From: Lutibacter sp.
Lineage (GTDB): Bacteria > Bacteroidota > Bacteroidia > Flavobacteriales > Flavobacteriaceae
Assembly: GCA_030694935.1 (NCBI GenBank)
Contig: JAUYUA010000013.1
Span: 1 to 35,739, forward strand
DNA length: 35,739 nt
Direction of reading: 5' to 3'
This document shows positions 15,213 through 22,581 of this stretch, in pieces (position 1 is the first letter of the stretch; each line of letters opens with the position of its first letter). The position numbers were made by a program, and so were the translations under genes. The notes below the pieces were generated by a model that was given only the letters and a program-made list of their open reading frames with translations, was not told the DNA's origin and did no database searches.

Positions 15213-16662
15213 TTTTATCATAGAAAATCTGTTGCAACAGAAAGAAGGCGTTCGTTTAGAGTTTAAAGCAAAGCCCAATATTGATGCCATTGCAAAATCC
15301 ATTACGTCATTCATCAACACGCAAGGCGGTGATTTAGTCGTAGGAATTGACGATAATAAAAACGTTCTGGGGATTGAAAACGCACAACAGCAATCGGTTA
15401 CAATACAAAATGCTTTGGTAGAATTGATTAAACCTACTGCACCCATTTCGGTTCAGGTAATCAACTACAAGAAAAAAGAAGTTATTTTAATTAGCGTTTG
15501 GGAAGGGGCTAAAAAGCCTTATCAATATAAAGGTGCTATTTATAATAGAATTGGTCAGATAACAAAAACGACCAATCCTGAGAAACTAACCAATCTAATT
15601 TCGCAACGCAAACAAGCCGATTTTCACTGGGAGCGGATGCCAGTGCTGGGGGCTGAGTTAATAGATTTAGATACAGTAGAAATTAAACAAACGATTAAGC
15701 TTTATCAGGAATACAAGAAAGACGCTAAAATAGAAGATGTAGAAGATTTTTTAATTCAGGTAGGACTGCTGCAAAATGGCAATATTACCAATGCTTGTAT
15801 GGTATTGTTTGGTAAAAATCCAATACGCTTTATTCCACAATCAAGAATCAGGCTTACACTATATCCTACCAAAACATCAGGAAACCAGTTTATTGATGAT
15901 AAAATGTTTGAAGGAAACATTTTTAAAAACGTCAGGGCAATATTTGAATATTTGGATATTGTTTACGGTAAGAATCTAACAGTCAAAGGACTTCTAAGAA
16001 CAGACAAACCCAATTATCCTGTATTGGCTTTGCGTGAAGGCATCTTAAATGCTATTGTACACCGTGATTATAATTCTGTAAAGGGATTTCTTCAAATATC
16101 AATCTATTCAGATAGGACAGAAATTAGCAATTATGGAGCATTGCCTGATGGTATTACAGTCGCTGATTTAAAAGTGGAACATAATTCTATTCTTCGTAAT
16201 CCTGATATTGCTCAAATGTGTTTTTATAGAAAGCACATAGAAATGCTTGGAACAGGAACACAAAGAATGATTAGGGATTGTAAGGAGAATAAGTTTAAGG
16301 TTCCTGTATGGAAGCAAAACAATAATATTACTACTGTTACTTTTCCTGATGTAACACACAATAGAAAAGATAAATCATCTAGTGATGCTGTAAATGATGC
16401 TGTAAATGATGCTGTAAAAAAAGGAATTATTGATGCTATAAGTGATGCTGTAAATGATGCTTTAATTGATGCTGTAAAAGTTATTAAAACCAATAAAAGT
16501 GCTTCAATACTTGAAATTATGGAAAGTACAGGCAAATCAAATGCTACAGCTAAGCGTTACTTGCAAATATTAAGAGAGATAGGGTTAGTAGAATTTAAAG
16601 GTGCTGCAAAAACGGGCAAGTATCATTTAACATTTAAAGCAGAACGCAAATTGAAACAATAA
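15202..16662 (+). CDS. Schlafen AlbA_2-domain protein with ATPase and winged-helix domains
   Basis: This 486-residue protein has an N-terminal Schlafen AlbA_2 domain (about residues 14-120: GVRLEFKAKPNIDAIAKSIT and GGDLVVGIDD). A GHKL-type ATP-binding domain like that of RecG-related transcriptional regulators follows (N-box LREGILNAIVHRDY at 277-290; MLGTGTQRM at about 348). A low-complexity DAVN repeat occupies residues 395-425, and a winged helix (about 432-470, SILEIMESTGKSNATAKRYLQILREIGLVE) ends the protein. It is translationally coupled to the DUF4062 gene. Such proteins are annotated as regulators or putative helicases; some Schlafen-type proteins are RNA nucleases or antiviral. Defence or stress function here is a hypothesis. 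Confidence 0.85.
   Translation: MENSFIIENLLQQKEGVRLEFKAKPNIDAIAKSITSFINTQGGDLVVGIDDNKNVLGIENAQQQSVTIQNALVELIKPTAPISVQVINYKKKEVILISVWEGAKKPYQYKGAIYNRIGQITKTTNPEKLTNLISQRKQADFHWERMPVLGAELIDLDTVEIKQTIKLYQEYKKDAKIEDVEDFLIQVGLLQNGNITNACMVLFGKNPIRFIPQSRIRLTLYPTKTSGNQFIDDKMFEGNIFKNVRAIFEYLDIVYGKNLTVKGLLRTDKPNYPVLALREGILNAIVHRDYNSVKGFLQISIYSDRTEISNYGALPDGITVADLKVEHNSILRNPDIAQMCFYRKHIEMLGTGTQRMIRDCKENKFKVPVWKQNNNITTVTFPDVTHNRKDKSSSDAVNDAVNDAVKKGIIDAISDAVNDALIDAVKVIKTNKSASILEIMESTGKSNATAKRYLQILREIGLVEFKGAAKTGKYHLTFKAERKLKQ
16381..16480 (+). repeat. In-frame tandem repeat coding DAVN units
   Basis: The unit GATGCTGTAAAT and close variants occur three times at 16384-16419 and again at 16444-16479. The block beginning AGTGATGCTG repeats after exactly 60 bases. 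Units are 12 bases, so copy changes would keep the reading frame and change only linker length. Confidence 0.85.
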
Positions 16663-16683
16663 TTACCGGACTTAGAGAAAAAA

Positions 16684-16710
16684 CCCGATAGCGCGAATTC
16701 GTAATAGTGC
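16684..16710. repeat. REP-like motif copy
   Basis: CCCGATAGCGCGAATTCGTA followed by ATAGTGC resembles the reverse complement of the loop sequence at 14251-14285 (shared GATARCGCGAAT). It lies 21 bases after the AlbA gene, so copies bracket the DUF4062-AlbA pair. Confidence 0.5.
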
Positions 16711-16795
16711 TTTCTTTAAAAGTGAAGGTTAAAAGTTCAAACTAAAAAAGTTCAAGCATACATTTGAGATGCCCAATATTTAATGTTTACTTCAT

Positions 16796-16817
16796 GTACG
16801 GAATACAAATCCGCGCC
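16796..16817. repeat. REP-like motif copy
   Basis: GTACGGAATACAAATCCGCG plus CC. Read on the minus strand it is a GCGCGGATTTGTATTCC form with imperfect dyad symmetry, the third related copy around the accessory patch. Confidence 0.5.
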
Positions 16818-16948
16818 ATTAAGTGCCTAAAAATAAATACTTCAAAAAACAGATAATATTTCATATAAAAATTACGAAATGTTTAGCCATAAGTTGATTT
16901 TTTATAAATAACTATAAATAAAATATCGATTAAGTTAATATTATTTAA

Positions 16949-16972
16949 ATATTCAACACTTTTATTGAATAT
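16949..16972. promoter_or_regulatory. Inverted repeat upstream of iorA
   Basis: ATATTCAA (16949-16956) and TTGAATAT (16965-16972) are perfect complements with an 8-base spacer, about 95 bases before the predicted iorA transcription start. A second, weaker one, GTTTAT/ATAAAC, lies at 16983-17003. They may be binding sites for an amino-acid-responsive regulator, but AT-richness makes chance possible. Confidence 0.35.
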
Positions 16973-17009
16973 ATAATAGTTTGTTTATCAATAAGTTATA
17001 AACTTTCGG

Positions 17010-17023
17010 TTGATTTTTATCAT
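17010..17023. promoter_or_regulatory. Crp/Fnr-type box before iorA
   Basis: TTGAT-TTTT-ATCAT matches the FNR consensus TTGAT-N4-ATCAA at nine of ten fixed bases. Its centre is 36.5 bases before the last base of the iorA -7 box, close to -41.5 from the expected start, the position of a class II activator. No TTTG -33 box is present, as expected for an activator-dependent promoter. Confidence 0.55.
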
Positions 17024-17045
17024 ACAAAATACGAAATCGTTTTCA

Positions 17046-17053
17046 TAAATTTG
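17046..17053 (+). promoter_or_regulatory. Predicted iorA -7 element TAAATTTG
   Basis: Exact match to TAnnTTTG, 35 bases before the iorA ATG. Confidence 0.6.
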
Positions 17054-17088
17054 TGCCATTATAATTACAATTTTAACAACTGAAATTT

Positions 17089-18705
17089 ATGAAAAAACTT
17101 CTATTGGGTAATGAAGCATTGGCACAAGGCGCCATTGATGCCGGATTGTCAGGTGTTTACGCCTATCCAGGAACACCTTCTACCGAAATAACCGAATATA
17201 TCCAAAAGTCAAAAATAGCACAAGAATTAAAGATCCATTCCTCTTGGTCGGTCAACGAAAAAACCGCGATGGAAGCCGCACTTGGAATGTCTTATGCCGG
17301 AAAAAAATCGATGGTGGTGATGAAACACGTTGGTTTAAACGTAGCGGCGGATGTTTTTATGAATATGTCAGTTTCCGGAATTAATGGCGGATTGGTGGTT
17401 GTTGTGGCCGATGATCCTTCGATGCATTCCTCACAAAACGAACAAGATTCAAGGTATTATGGCAAATTTGCCATGATTCCTATTTTAGAGCCTTCCAACC
17501 AACAAGAATGCTATGATATCACCAAATATGCTTTTGAACTTTCCGAAAAATTAGGATTGCCTGTTCTCATTCGATTGGTTACACGATTGTCGCACTCAAG
17601 AGCCGGGGTTGTTACAGGTGAAAGGATTGCACAAAATGAAATTCATTTACCAAAAATTTCTACACAATTTCAGTTAATTCCAATGCACGCTCGTGGCCGA
17701 TACAAACATTTGGTTGATATTCAGCCAGATATGCTAGAAATATCAGAAAATAGCACGTTTAATACATTCCATGAAGGCACCAATAAAACCATCGGAATTA
17801 TTGCATCAGGAATTGCCTATAATTATTTGATGGAAAATTTTGAGGAAGGCAATTGCCCTTATCCGGTTTTAAAAATTTCGCAATATCCGTTGCCAAAAGA
17901 ACCCATAAAACATTTGTTTGACACTTGCAAAAAAATATTGGTATTGGAAGACGGCTATCCTTTTATTGAAGAAGCCATTTCCGACTTCTTAGGCGAAAAC
18001 AGAAAAGTGATCGGACGATTAAGTGGCGATATTCCACGAGTTGGTGAACTAAATCCTGACAATATTGCGAACGCTTTGGGTTTTGATATCGTGATTAACG
18101 AAAATCTGCCAAAAGTGGTTTTGGGAAGACCACCACAATTGTGCATTGGTTGCGGTCACAACGATTTGTTTAATGCCATCAATGTCTTAAAAAACGAATC
18201 GGCAACGCAGCAGGTTTTCGGCGATATCGGCTGTTCTGCCTTAGGCGTTTTGTCACCTTATGAAAGTATCAATACCCTGATTGAAATGGGTTCTTCCATT
18301 ACGATGGCAATAGGCGCTTCCAATGCGGGAATTCATCCGGCAATTGCAGTTATTGGCGATTCCACTTTTACCCATTCGGGTATGACCGGTTTATTGGATG
18401 CCATTATTGAAAAAACACCAATCACCGTTATAATTTCCGACAATTCGGCCATTGCAATGACCGGCGCGCAGGATTCAGCGGCTTCGGGCAGGTTAATTTC
18501 AATTTGCAAAGGTTTGGGCATTGAAGAAGACCATTTAAAAGTGATTACGCCGCTGCATAAAAATTTACATGAAAATATCGATATCATTCGTGAAGAAATA
18601 AATTATAAAGGCGTTTCTGTTGTTATTGCCCAGCGTCCTTGCGTTCAACTTCCGAAGGAGAAAAAAGATAAATTAAAAGAATATACAAACGTGTCAATAA
18701 ATTAA
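17089..18705 (+). CDS. iorA: Indolepyruvate ferredoxin oxidoreductase, alpha subunit
   Basis: With IorB this thiamine-diphosphate enzyme oxidises aryl pyruvates (from Trp, Phe, Tyr) to aryl-acetyl-CoA and reduces ferredoxin. The first part has the pyrimidine-binding and transketolase-like region (YPGTPSTEITEY at 26-37, KHVGLNVAADVF). CIGCGH at 352-357 is the conserved IorA motif, and GDS at 423-425 with DNSAIAMTG at 451-459 binds the cofactor phosphates. At 538 residues it ends soon after RPC, lacking the C-terminal two-cluster ferredoxin domain of archaeal IorA (about 620-650 residues). I believe this short form is common in Bacteroidota. It heads a three-gene operon with iorB (4-base gap) and acd. 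Confidence 0.94.
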   Translation: MKKLLLGNEALAQGAIDAGLSGVYAYPGTPSTEITEYIQKSKIAQELKIHSSWSVNEKTAMEAALGMSYAGKKSMVVMKHVGLNVAADVFMNMSVSGINGGLVVVVADDPSMHSSQNEQDSRYYGKFAMIPILEPSNQQECYDITKYAFELSEKLGLPVLIRLVTRLSHSRAGVVTGERIAQNEIHLPKISTQFQLIPMHARGRYKHLVDIQPDMLEISENSTFNTFHEGTNKTIGIIASGIAYNYLMENFEEGNCPYPVLKISQYPLPKEPIKHLFDTCKKILVLEDGYPFIEEAISDFLGENRKVIGRLSGDIPRVGELNPDNIANALGFDIVINENLPKVVLGRPPQLCIGCGHNDLFNAINVLKNESATQQVFGDIGCSALGVLSPYESINTLIEMGSSITMAIGASNAGIHPAIAVIGDSTFTHSGMTGLLDAIIEKTPITVIISDNSAIAMTGAQDSAASGRLISICKGLGIEEDHLKVITPLHKNLHENIDIIREEINYKGVSVVIAQRPCVQLPKEKKDKLKEYTNVSIN

Positions 18706-18709
18706 ACCT

Positions 18710-19300
18710 ATGCACACAAAAATAAATATCATTTTAGCCGGCGTTGGCGGACAAGGAATTTTAACCATTGCGGCCATTTTGGACACTGCCGCTTTGGATA
18801 ACAATTTAAACATCAAACAATCGGAAGTGCATGGAATGAGCCAACGTGGCGGCGCCGTGCAATCTCACGTGCGAATTTCGGACCAACCTATTTTTTCAGA
18901 TTTAATTCCGCAGGGAAAAGCAGATATCATTATTTCTGTGGAACCTATGGAATTGTTGCGATATTTGCCATTTTTGAAAAAAGACGGCTATTTAATCACC
19001 GATTCCAATCCGTTTGAAAATATTAAAAATTATCCTGAGTTAGAAACACTTTACAACGAAATAAAATCGCACAAAAACCATATTTTAATCGATGCGATGA
19101 AAATAGCAAAAGATTTGGGAAATTCAAAAGCCACCAATATTGTTTTATTGGGTGCAGCTTCATCTTTAATTCCTTTAAGCGATGAAAGTTTTCAAAAAGC
19201 AATAGCCACGCTGTTTGAAAGAAAGGGCGAACGCATTGTTGCAAAAAACCTGGAAGCTTTCTTAAAAGGTAAAGAAATTGCCGCTGAATTAGTTTCCTAA
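18710..19300 (+). CDS. iorB: Indolepyruvate ferredoxin oxidoreductase, beta subunit
   Basis: The 196-residue protein is the gamma-type (POR_N-like) subunit of the 2-oxoacid oxidoreductase family. It shows IILAGVGGQGILTIAAIL near the N-terminus and SEVHGMSQRGGAVQSHVRIS, both hallmarks of IorB. It completes the enzyme with IorA, which ends four bases upstream. No iron-sulfur motif is present here either, so neither subunit carries the electron-exit clusters seen in archaeal IOR. The acyl-CoA synthetase gene follows after 14 bases. Confidence 0.94.
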   Translation: MHTKINIILAGVGGQGILTIAAILDTAALDNNLNIKQSEVHGMSQRGGAVQSHVRISDQPIFSDLIPQGKADIIISVEPMELLRYLPFLKKDGYLITDSNPFENIKNYPELETLYNEIKSHKNHILIDAMKIAKDLGNSKATNIVLLGAASSLIPLSDESFQKAIATLFERKGERIVAKNLEAFLKGKEIAAELVS

Positions 19301-19314
19301 ACACCAATTTATTT

Positions 19315-21378
19315 ATGCTGAACAAAGAATTACTAAATCCCAAAAGCATTGTTGTTATTGGTGCTTCAAACAATATTCACACGCCTGGCGGAAGCGTTTT
19401 AAAAAATTTAATCGCACATCATTTTAAAGGCGAATTGTTTGCCGTGAATCCGAAAGAAACGGAAGTTCAAGGATTAAAATGCTATCAAAATGTTGTTGAA
19501 ATTCCGCAAGTGGATTTGGCAATTATCGCCATTGCAGCAAAATTTACGTTGGAAACCGTCCAAATTTTAACACAACAAAAAAATACCAAAGGATTTATCA
19601 TTTTTTCAGCAGGATTTGGTGAAAAAGATGCAGAAGGCAAACAGTTAGAAGAACAAATAGTTAAAGAAATAAACGCTGTTGGCGGCACACTTTTGGGTCC
19701 GAACAATATTGGGTTGATCAACCAACATTTTGCCGGTGTTTTTACCGTGCCAATTCCAAAATTAAATCCGAAAGGCGTCGATTTTATTTCAGGTTCGGGT
19801 GCTACCGCCGTGTTTATTATGGAAGCTGCCATGGCAACCGGGTTGACGTTTTCGAGCGTTTATTCCGTTGGAAATTCCGCGCAAATTGGCGTGGAGGAAG
19901 TATTGGAACATTTAGACGAAACTTTTGAAAAAGGAAAAAGTTCAGAAGTGAAATTACTCTATATCGAAAGCATTGAAAATCCGCAAAAACTCTTAAAACA
20001 CGCAGCTTCCTTAATTGCGAAAGGCTGTAAAATTGCTGCCATAAAAGCAGGAAGTTCCTCAGCAGGAAGCAGGGCCGCGAGTTCTCATACCGGCGCACTT
20101 GCAAATTCTGATGTTGCGGTGGATGCCTTGTTCAAAAAAGCAGGAATTGTGCGTTGCTTCGGAAGAAATGAATTGATTACCGTGGCCGGAATTTTTATGC
20201 ACCAAGAATTAAAAGGCAAAAATATTGCGGTAATTACGCACGCTGGCGGACCTGCAGTGATGCTGACGGATGCCTTATCCAAAAACGGATTGAATGTTCC
20301 TGAAATCAGCGGAAAAAAATCTGAAGAATTACTAAATAAATTATTTTTAGGTTCTTCCGTTTCAAATCCGATCGATTTTTTAGCGACTGGAAATGCGGAA
20401 CAATTGGAAACCATTATTGATTACTGCGAAAATCAGTTTTCGGATATTGATGCGATGGTGATTATATTCGGAAGTCCGGGATTGTTTGAAGTGTACGATG
20501 TTTACGACGTTCTGGACAAAAAAATGAGAGAATGCAAAAAGCCAATTTTTCCGGTATTGCCTTCGGTGGTAAACGTAAAAAAGGAAATCGATTATTTTAT
20601 TGCAAAAGGAAACATCAATTTTCCCGATGAAGTATTGTTTGGAAATGCTTTGGCCAAAATATTTAATACGGAAATTCCAGTTTCTGCAAAAACTGCAACA
20701 ACAAGTTTAGATTTTGATGCAATCAGAAGCATTATCAATACTGCTGAAAACGGCTATTTAGAACCTCAGCAGGTAAAAGAATTGTTATTGGCGGCAAAAA
20801 TTCCATTGGTGAACGAAGCTGTTTGCACCACAAAAAGCGGCTGTTTGAGTGAGGCGCTAAAACTTGGATTTCCGGTGGTGATGAAAGTGGTTGGTCCCAT
20901 TCACAAATCGGATGTGGGCGGTATTTTTCTAAATATCAATTCGGTAAAAAAATTAACAGAATCTTTCAATAAAATCATGAAAATTGAAGGCGCAAAAGCG
21001 GTGTTGATCCAGCCCATGAAAAAAGGCATGGAGCTATTTATCGGCGCTAAAAAAGAAGGAAATTTTGGACATCTAGTCTTGTGCGGTTTGGGCGGCATTT
21101 ACATTGAAGTTTTAAAAGATATCAATGTGGCATTGGCACCAGTTTCAAAAATGGAAGCATCAGCAATGATTCAAAATTTAAAATCGTATAAAATAATACA
21201 AGGAATCAGAAACCAGGAAGGCGTGAATGAAAATTTGTTCGCGGAAATTGTGGTGAAAGTTTCTGATTTATTAATGGCTGCACCGGAAATTGTGGAGCTC
21301 GATTTAAATCCGCTTTTAGGAAATTCAAAAGAAATTTTTGCGGTTGATGCCAGAATTTGTATTGAGAAAAACCACTAA
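19315..21378 (+). CDS. ADP-forming acyl-CoA synthetase (fused alpha-beta acetate-CoA ligase)
   Basis: This 687-residue enzyme hydrolyses an acyl-CoA while making ATP from ADP and phosphate. A CoA-binding Rossmann domain comes first (SIVVIGASNN at 11-20), followed by a succinyl-CoA ligase-like domain with the phospho-histidine His258 in SSHTGALANSD. The C-terminal ATP-grasp domain (about 470-687) has GFPVVMKVVGPIHKSDVGG. The fused order is the common bacterial form. In the operon with iorAB it would turn phenyl- or indole-acetyl-CoA into the free acid plus ATP, the last step of aromatic amino acid fermentation. Substrate range is inferred from context. Confidence 0.93.
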   Translation: MLNKELLNPKSIVVIGASNNIHTPGGSVLKNLIAHHFKGELFAVNPKETEVQGLKCYQNVVEIPQVDLAIIAIAAKFTLETVQILTQQKNTKGFIIFSAGFGEKDAEGKQLEEQIVKEINAVGGTLLGPNNIGLINQHFAGVFTVPIPKLNPKGVDFISGSGATAVFIMEAAMATGLTFSSVYSVGNSAQIGVEEVLEHLDETFEKGKSSEVKLLYIESIENPQKLLKHAASLIAKGCKIAAIKAGSSSAGSRAASSHTGALANSDVAVDALFKKAGIVRCFGRNELITVAGIFMHQELKGKNIAVITHAGGPAVMLTDALSKNGLNVPEISGKKSEELLNKLFLGSSVSNPIDFLATGNAEQLETIIDYCENQFSDIDAMVIIFGSPGLFEVYDVYDVLDKKMRECKKPIFPVLPSVVNVKKEIDYFIAKGNINFPDEVLFGNALAKIFNTEIPVSAKTATTSLDFDAIRSIINTAENGYLEPQQVKELLLAAKIPLVNEAVCTTKSGCLSEALKLGFPVVMKVVGPIHKSDVGGIFLNINSVKKLTESFNKIMKIEGAKAVLIQPMKKGMELFIGAKKEGNFGHLVLCGLGGIYIEVLKDINVALAPVSKMEASAMIQNLKSYKIIQGIRNQEGVNENLFAEIVVKVSDLLMAAPEIVELDLNPLLGNSKEIFAVDARICIEKNH

Positions 21379-21436
21379 ATTCTTAGTAATACCGCTTTTT
21401 GCGTATTCAAAGATAAAAACCAAATAAAATGATAAA

Positions 21437-21462
21437 AATGCAAATCAAACGAAATTTGCATT
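21437..21462. repeat. Hairpin downstream of acd
   Basis: AATGCAAAT and ATTTGCATT pair across an 8-base loop. No T-run follows, so termination is uncertain; it may instead stabilise the 3' end of the ior transcript. Confidence 0.5.
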
Positions 21463-21520
21463 TAGCCGCCAAGAGCGCAAGAAAAATTTAATTATTAACG
21501 CGATTTGGGGTTATATTTTG

Positions 21521-21655
21521 TCAATAGCCGCCTGCTTTAGCTGGCGGGCAAATGTTCAATTTCAAATTGGCTTTAGCCAAAATAATAAGAATGTTTTGGC
21601 TAAAGCCTTCAATACGAACATATTTTAATCCGTAGGCTAAAGCCAACGGCTATTC
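21521..21655. repeat. MITE-like element built of GGCTTTAGCC units
   Basis: The outer arms are imperfect inverted copies (21521-21549 and 21630-21655, sharing AATAGCCG and CTTTAGC cores). The inner arms GGCTTTAGCCAAAA (21569-21582) and TTTTGGCTAAAGCC (21594-21607) are perfect. The whole can fold into a long branched hairpin. I recall similar GGCTTTAGCC repeats in many Bacteroidota genomes; copy number was not checked. Confidence 0.75.
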
Positions 21656-21848
21656 AACCCTTAATTGTCATTATTAATTTGATTTGGTTAGGGATTACTT
21701 CACTTATTTTTTATTTTTTTAAAGGAGTTCAGTGAAACTTGTTTGAAGTAACGCGCAAATTCTGATTTTTTTTTGATTCATTAAAATTCAACCGAATTTT
21801 CCAAATGCAATCACAGCCATAATTTTTTTAAATCTTTGCCCAATATTC

Positions 21849-21870
21849 TGTACGGATTTATGTACATTTG
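21849..21870 (+). promoter_or_regulatory. Promoter and operator of the Phd/YefM-RelE pair
   Basis: The -7 box TACATTTG (21863-21870) is overlapped by an inverted repeat, TGTAC (21849-21853) and GTACA (21862-21866). Overlap of operator and promoter is what antitoxin autorepression would need. Confidence 0.5.
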
Positions 21871-21886
21871 TAAAAAATAAGTGAAT

Positions 21887-22153
21887 ATGCAAACCGTTAG
21901 TGTAACAGAGTTTCGAGGCAATATAAAAAAATATCTAGAACTTGCCGAAAAAGAAAAATTAGTAATCCATAGAAACAAGGGCGTTTCTTTTGTGCTTACA
22001 CCTTTGAATGATAATGATGAAGATACGCTGTTAAGTGATGCCCAAAAAAAAGCAATCGACAAAGGCTTAGAGGCTATATCGAAAGGGAAAGTTATGGCTG
22101 ATGCAGAAGCAAGGAAAAAAATAAAAGAAAAATATCCTAATTTTTTTAAATAA
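21887..22153 (+). CDS. Phd/YefM-family antitoxin
   Basis: The protein begins MQTVSVTEFRGNIKKYLELAEKEK, the standard Phd/YefM N-terminal DNA-binding fold, followed by LVIHRNKGVSFVLTPLND. The charged C-terminal half (to KEKYPNFFK) would wrap the toxin. The ATG at 21887 is preferred; a GTG two codons earlier (21881) is possible. The toxin ATG follows the stop codon directly. It would neutralise the toxin and repress its own promoter, which has an overlapping inverted repeat. Length (88-90 residues) is normal. Confidence 0.88.
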   Translation: MQTVSVTEFRGNIKKYLELAEKEKLVIHRNKGVSFVLTPLNDNDEDTLLSDAQKKAIDKGLEAISKGKVMADAEARKKIKEKYPNFFK

Positions 22154-22447
22154 ATGCTAAACATAATCTGGTCTGACGAGGCAGTAGAGGATGTAATAGA
22201 AAATATTGGCTATTTAGAAAAACACTGGACAAAAAAAGAAGTCGACTCATTCTCTGATAAAATTGATGCGGTTTTAGAGAAATTATCAAAAGGCAATTTA
22301 ACCTTTAAACCCGCTGGCTACAAAAATATTTACGAAGTCCCAATCCTAAAACAAATTACACTTTATTATCAAATTCATGATAACGATATTATCTTAGTGC
22401 GCTTTTGGAACAATTATAGAGACCCTAATAATCTTGGAATTGAATAA
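22154..22447 (+). CDS. RelE/ParE-family toxin
   Basis: The 97-residue protein has the ParE/RelE layout: a WSDEAVEDVIENIGYLEKHW helix pair, a long helix to VLEKLSKGN, then beta strands with GYKNIYEVPILKQITLYYQIHDNDIILVRFWNNYRDP. The ending FWNNYRDP is typical of the plasmid-stabilisation toxin group in Bacteroidota. It directly follows its antitoxin with no gap. Target (mRNA or gyrase) cannot be told from sequence alone. It is unlike the toxin at 13861, so the two modules are probably independent acquisitions. Confidence 0.88.
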   Translation: MLNIIWSDEAVEDVIENIGYLEKHWTKKEVDSFSDKIDAVLEKLSKGNLTFKPAGYKNIYEVPILKQITLYYQIHDNDIILVRFWNNYRDPNNLGIE

Positions 22448-22581
22448 AAAAGATTCCCAAAATTAACCTTTTTTCAAACTGAAACTTCAGCTTAATAACC
22501 TCAACTTTATAAATACCCAAAACGTAATTTGAAAAAACCATATCCGTTTAAAATTTTCTGAATCGGTAGTAAAATGCTAAT

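Larger units (their letters stand above)
16663..17088. other. 426-base region between the AlbA gene and iorA
   Basis: No gene was found. The left part carries two REP-like motifs (16684-16710 and 16796-16817). The right part is very AT-rich and holds two inverted repeats, a Crp/Fnr-type box and a -7 element before iorA. Confidence 0.65.
21379..21886. other. 508-base repeat-bearing intergenic region
   Basis: No gene was seen. It holds a hairpin just after acd (21437-21462), a 135-base inverted-repeat element (21521-21655) and the promoter of the toxin-antitoxin pair at its right end. Confidence 0.7.

Noticed and set aside
19817-20414. Minus-strand frames opposite acd
   Set aside because: Serine- and proline-rich shadow translations with no recognised fold; acd is intact across the region.
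21811-22164. Minus-strand frame across the Phd/YefM gene
   Set aside because: Shadow of the antitoxin gene and its promoter; the plus-strand Phd/YefM-RelE pair is clear.
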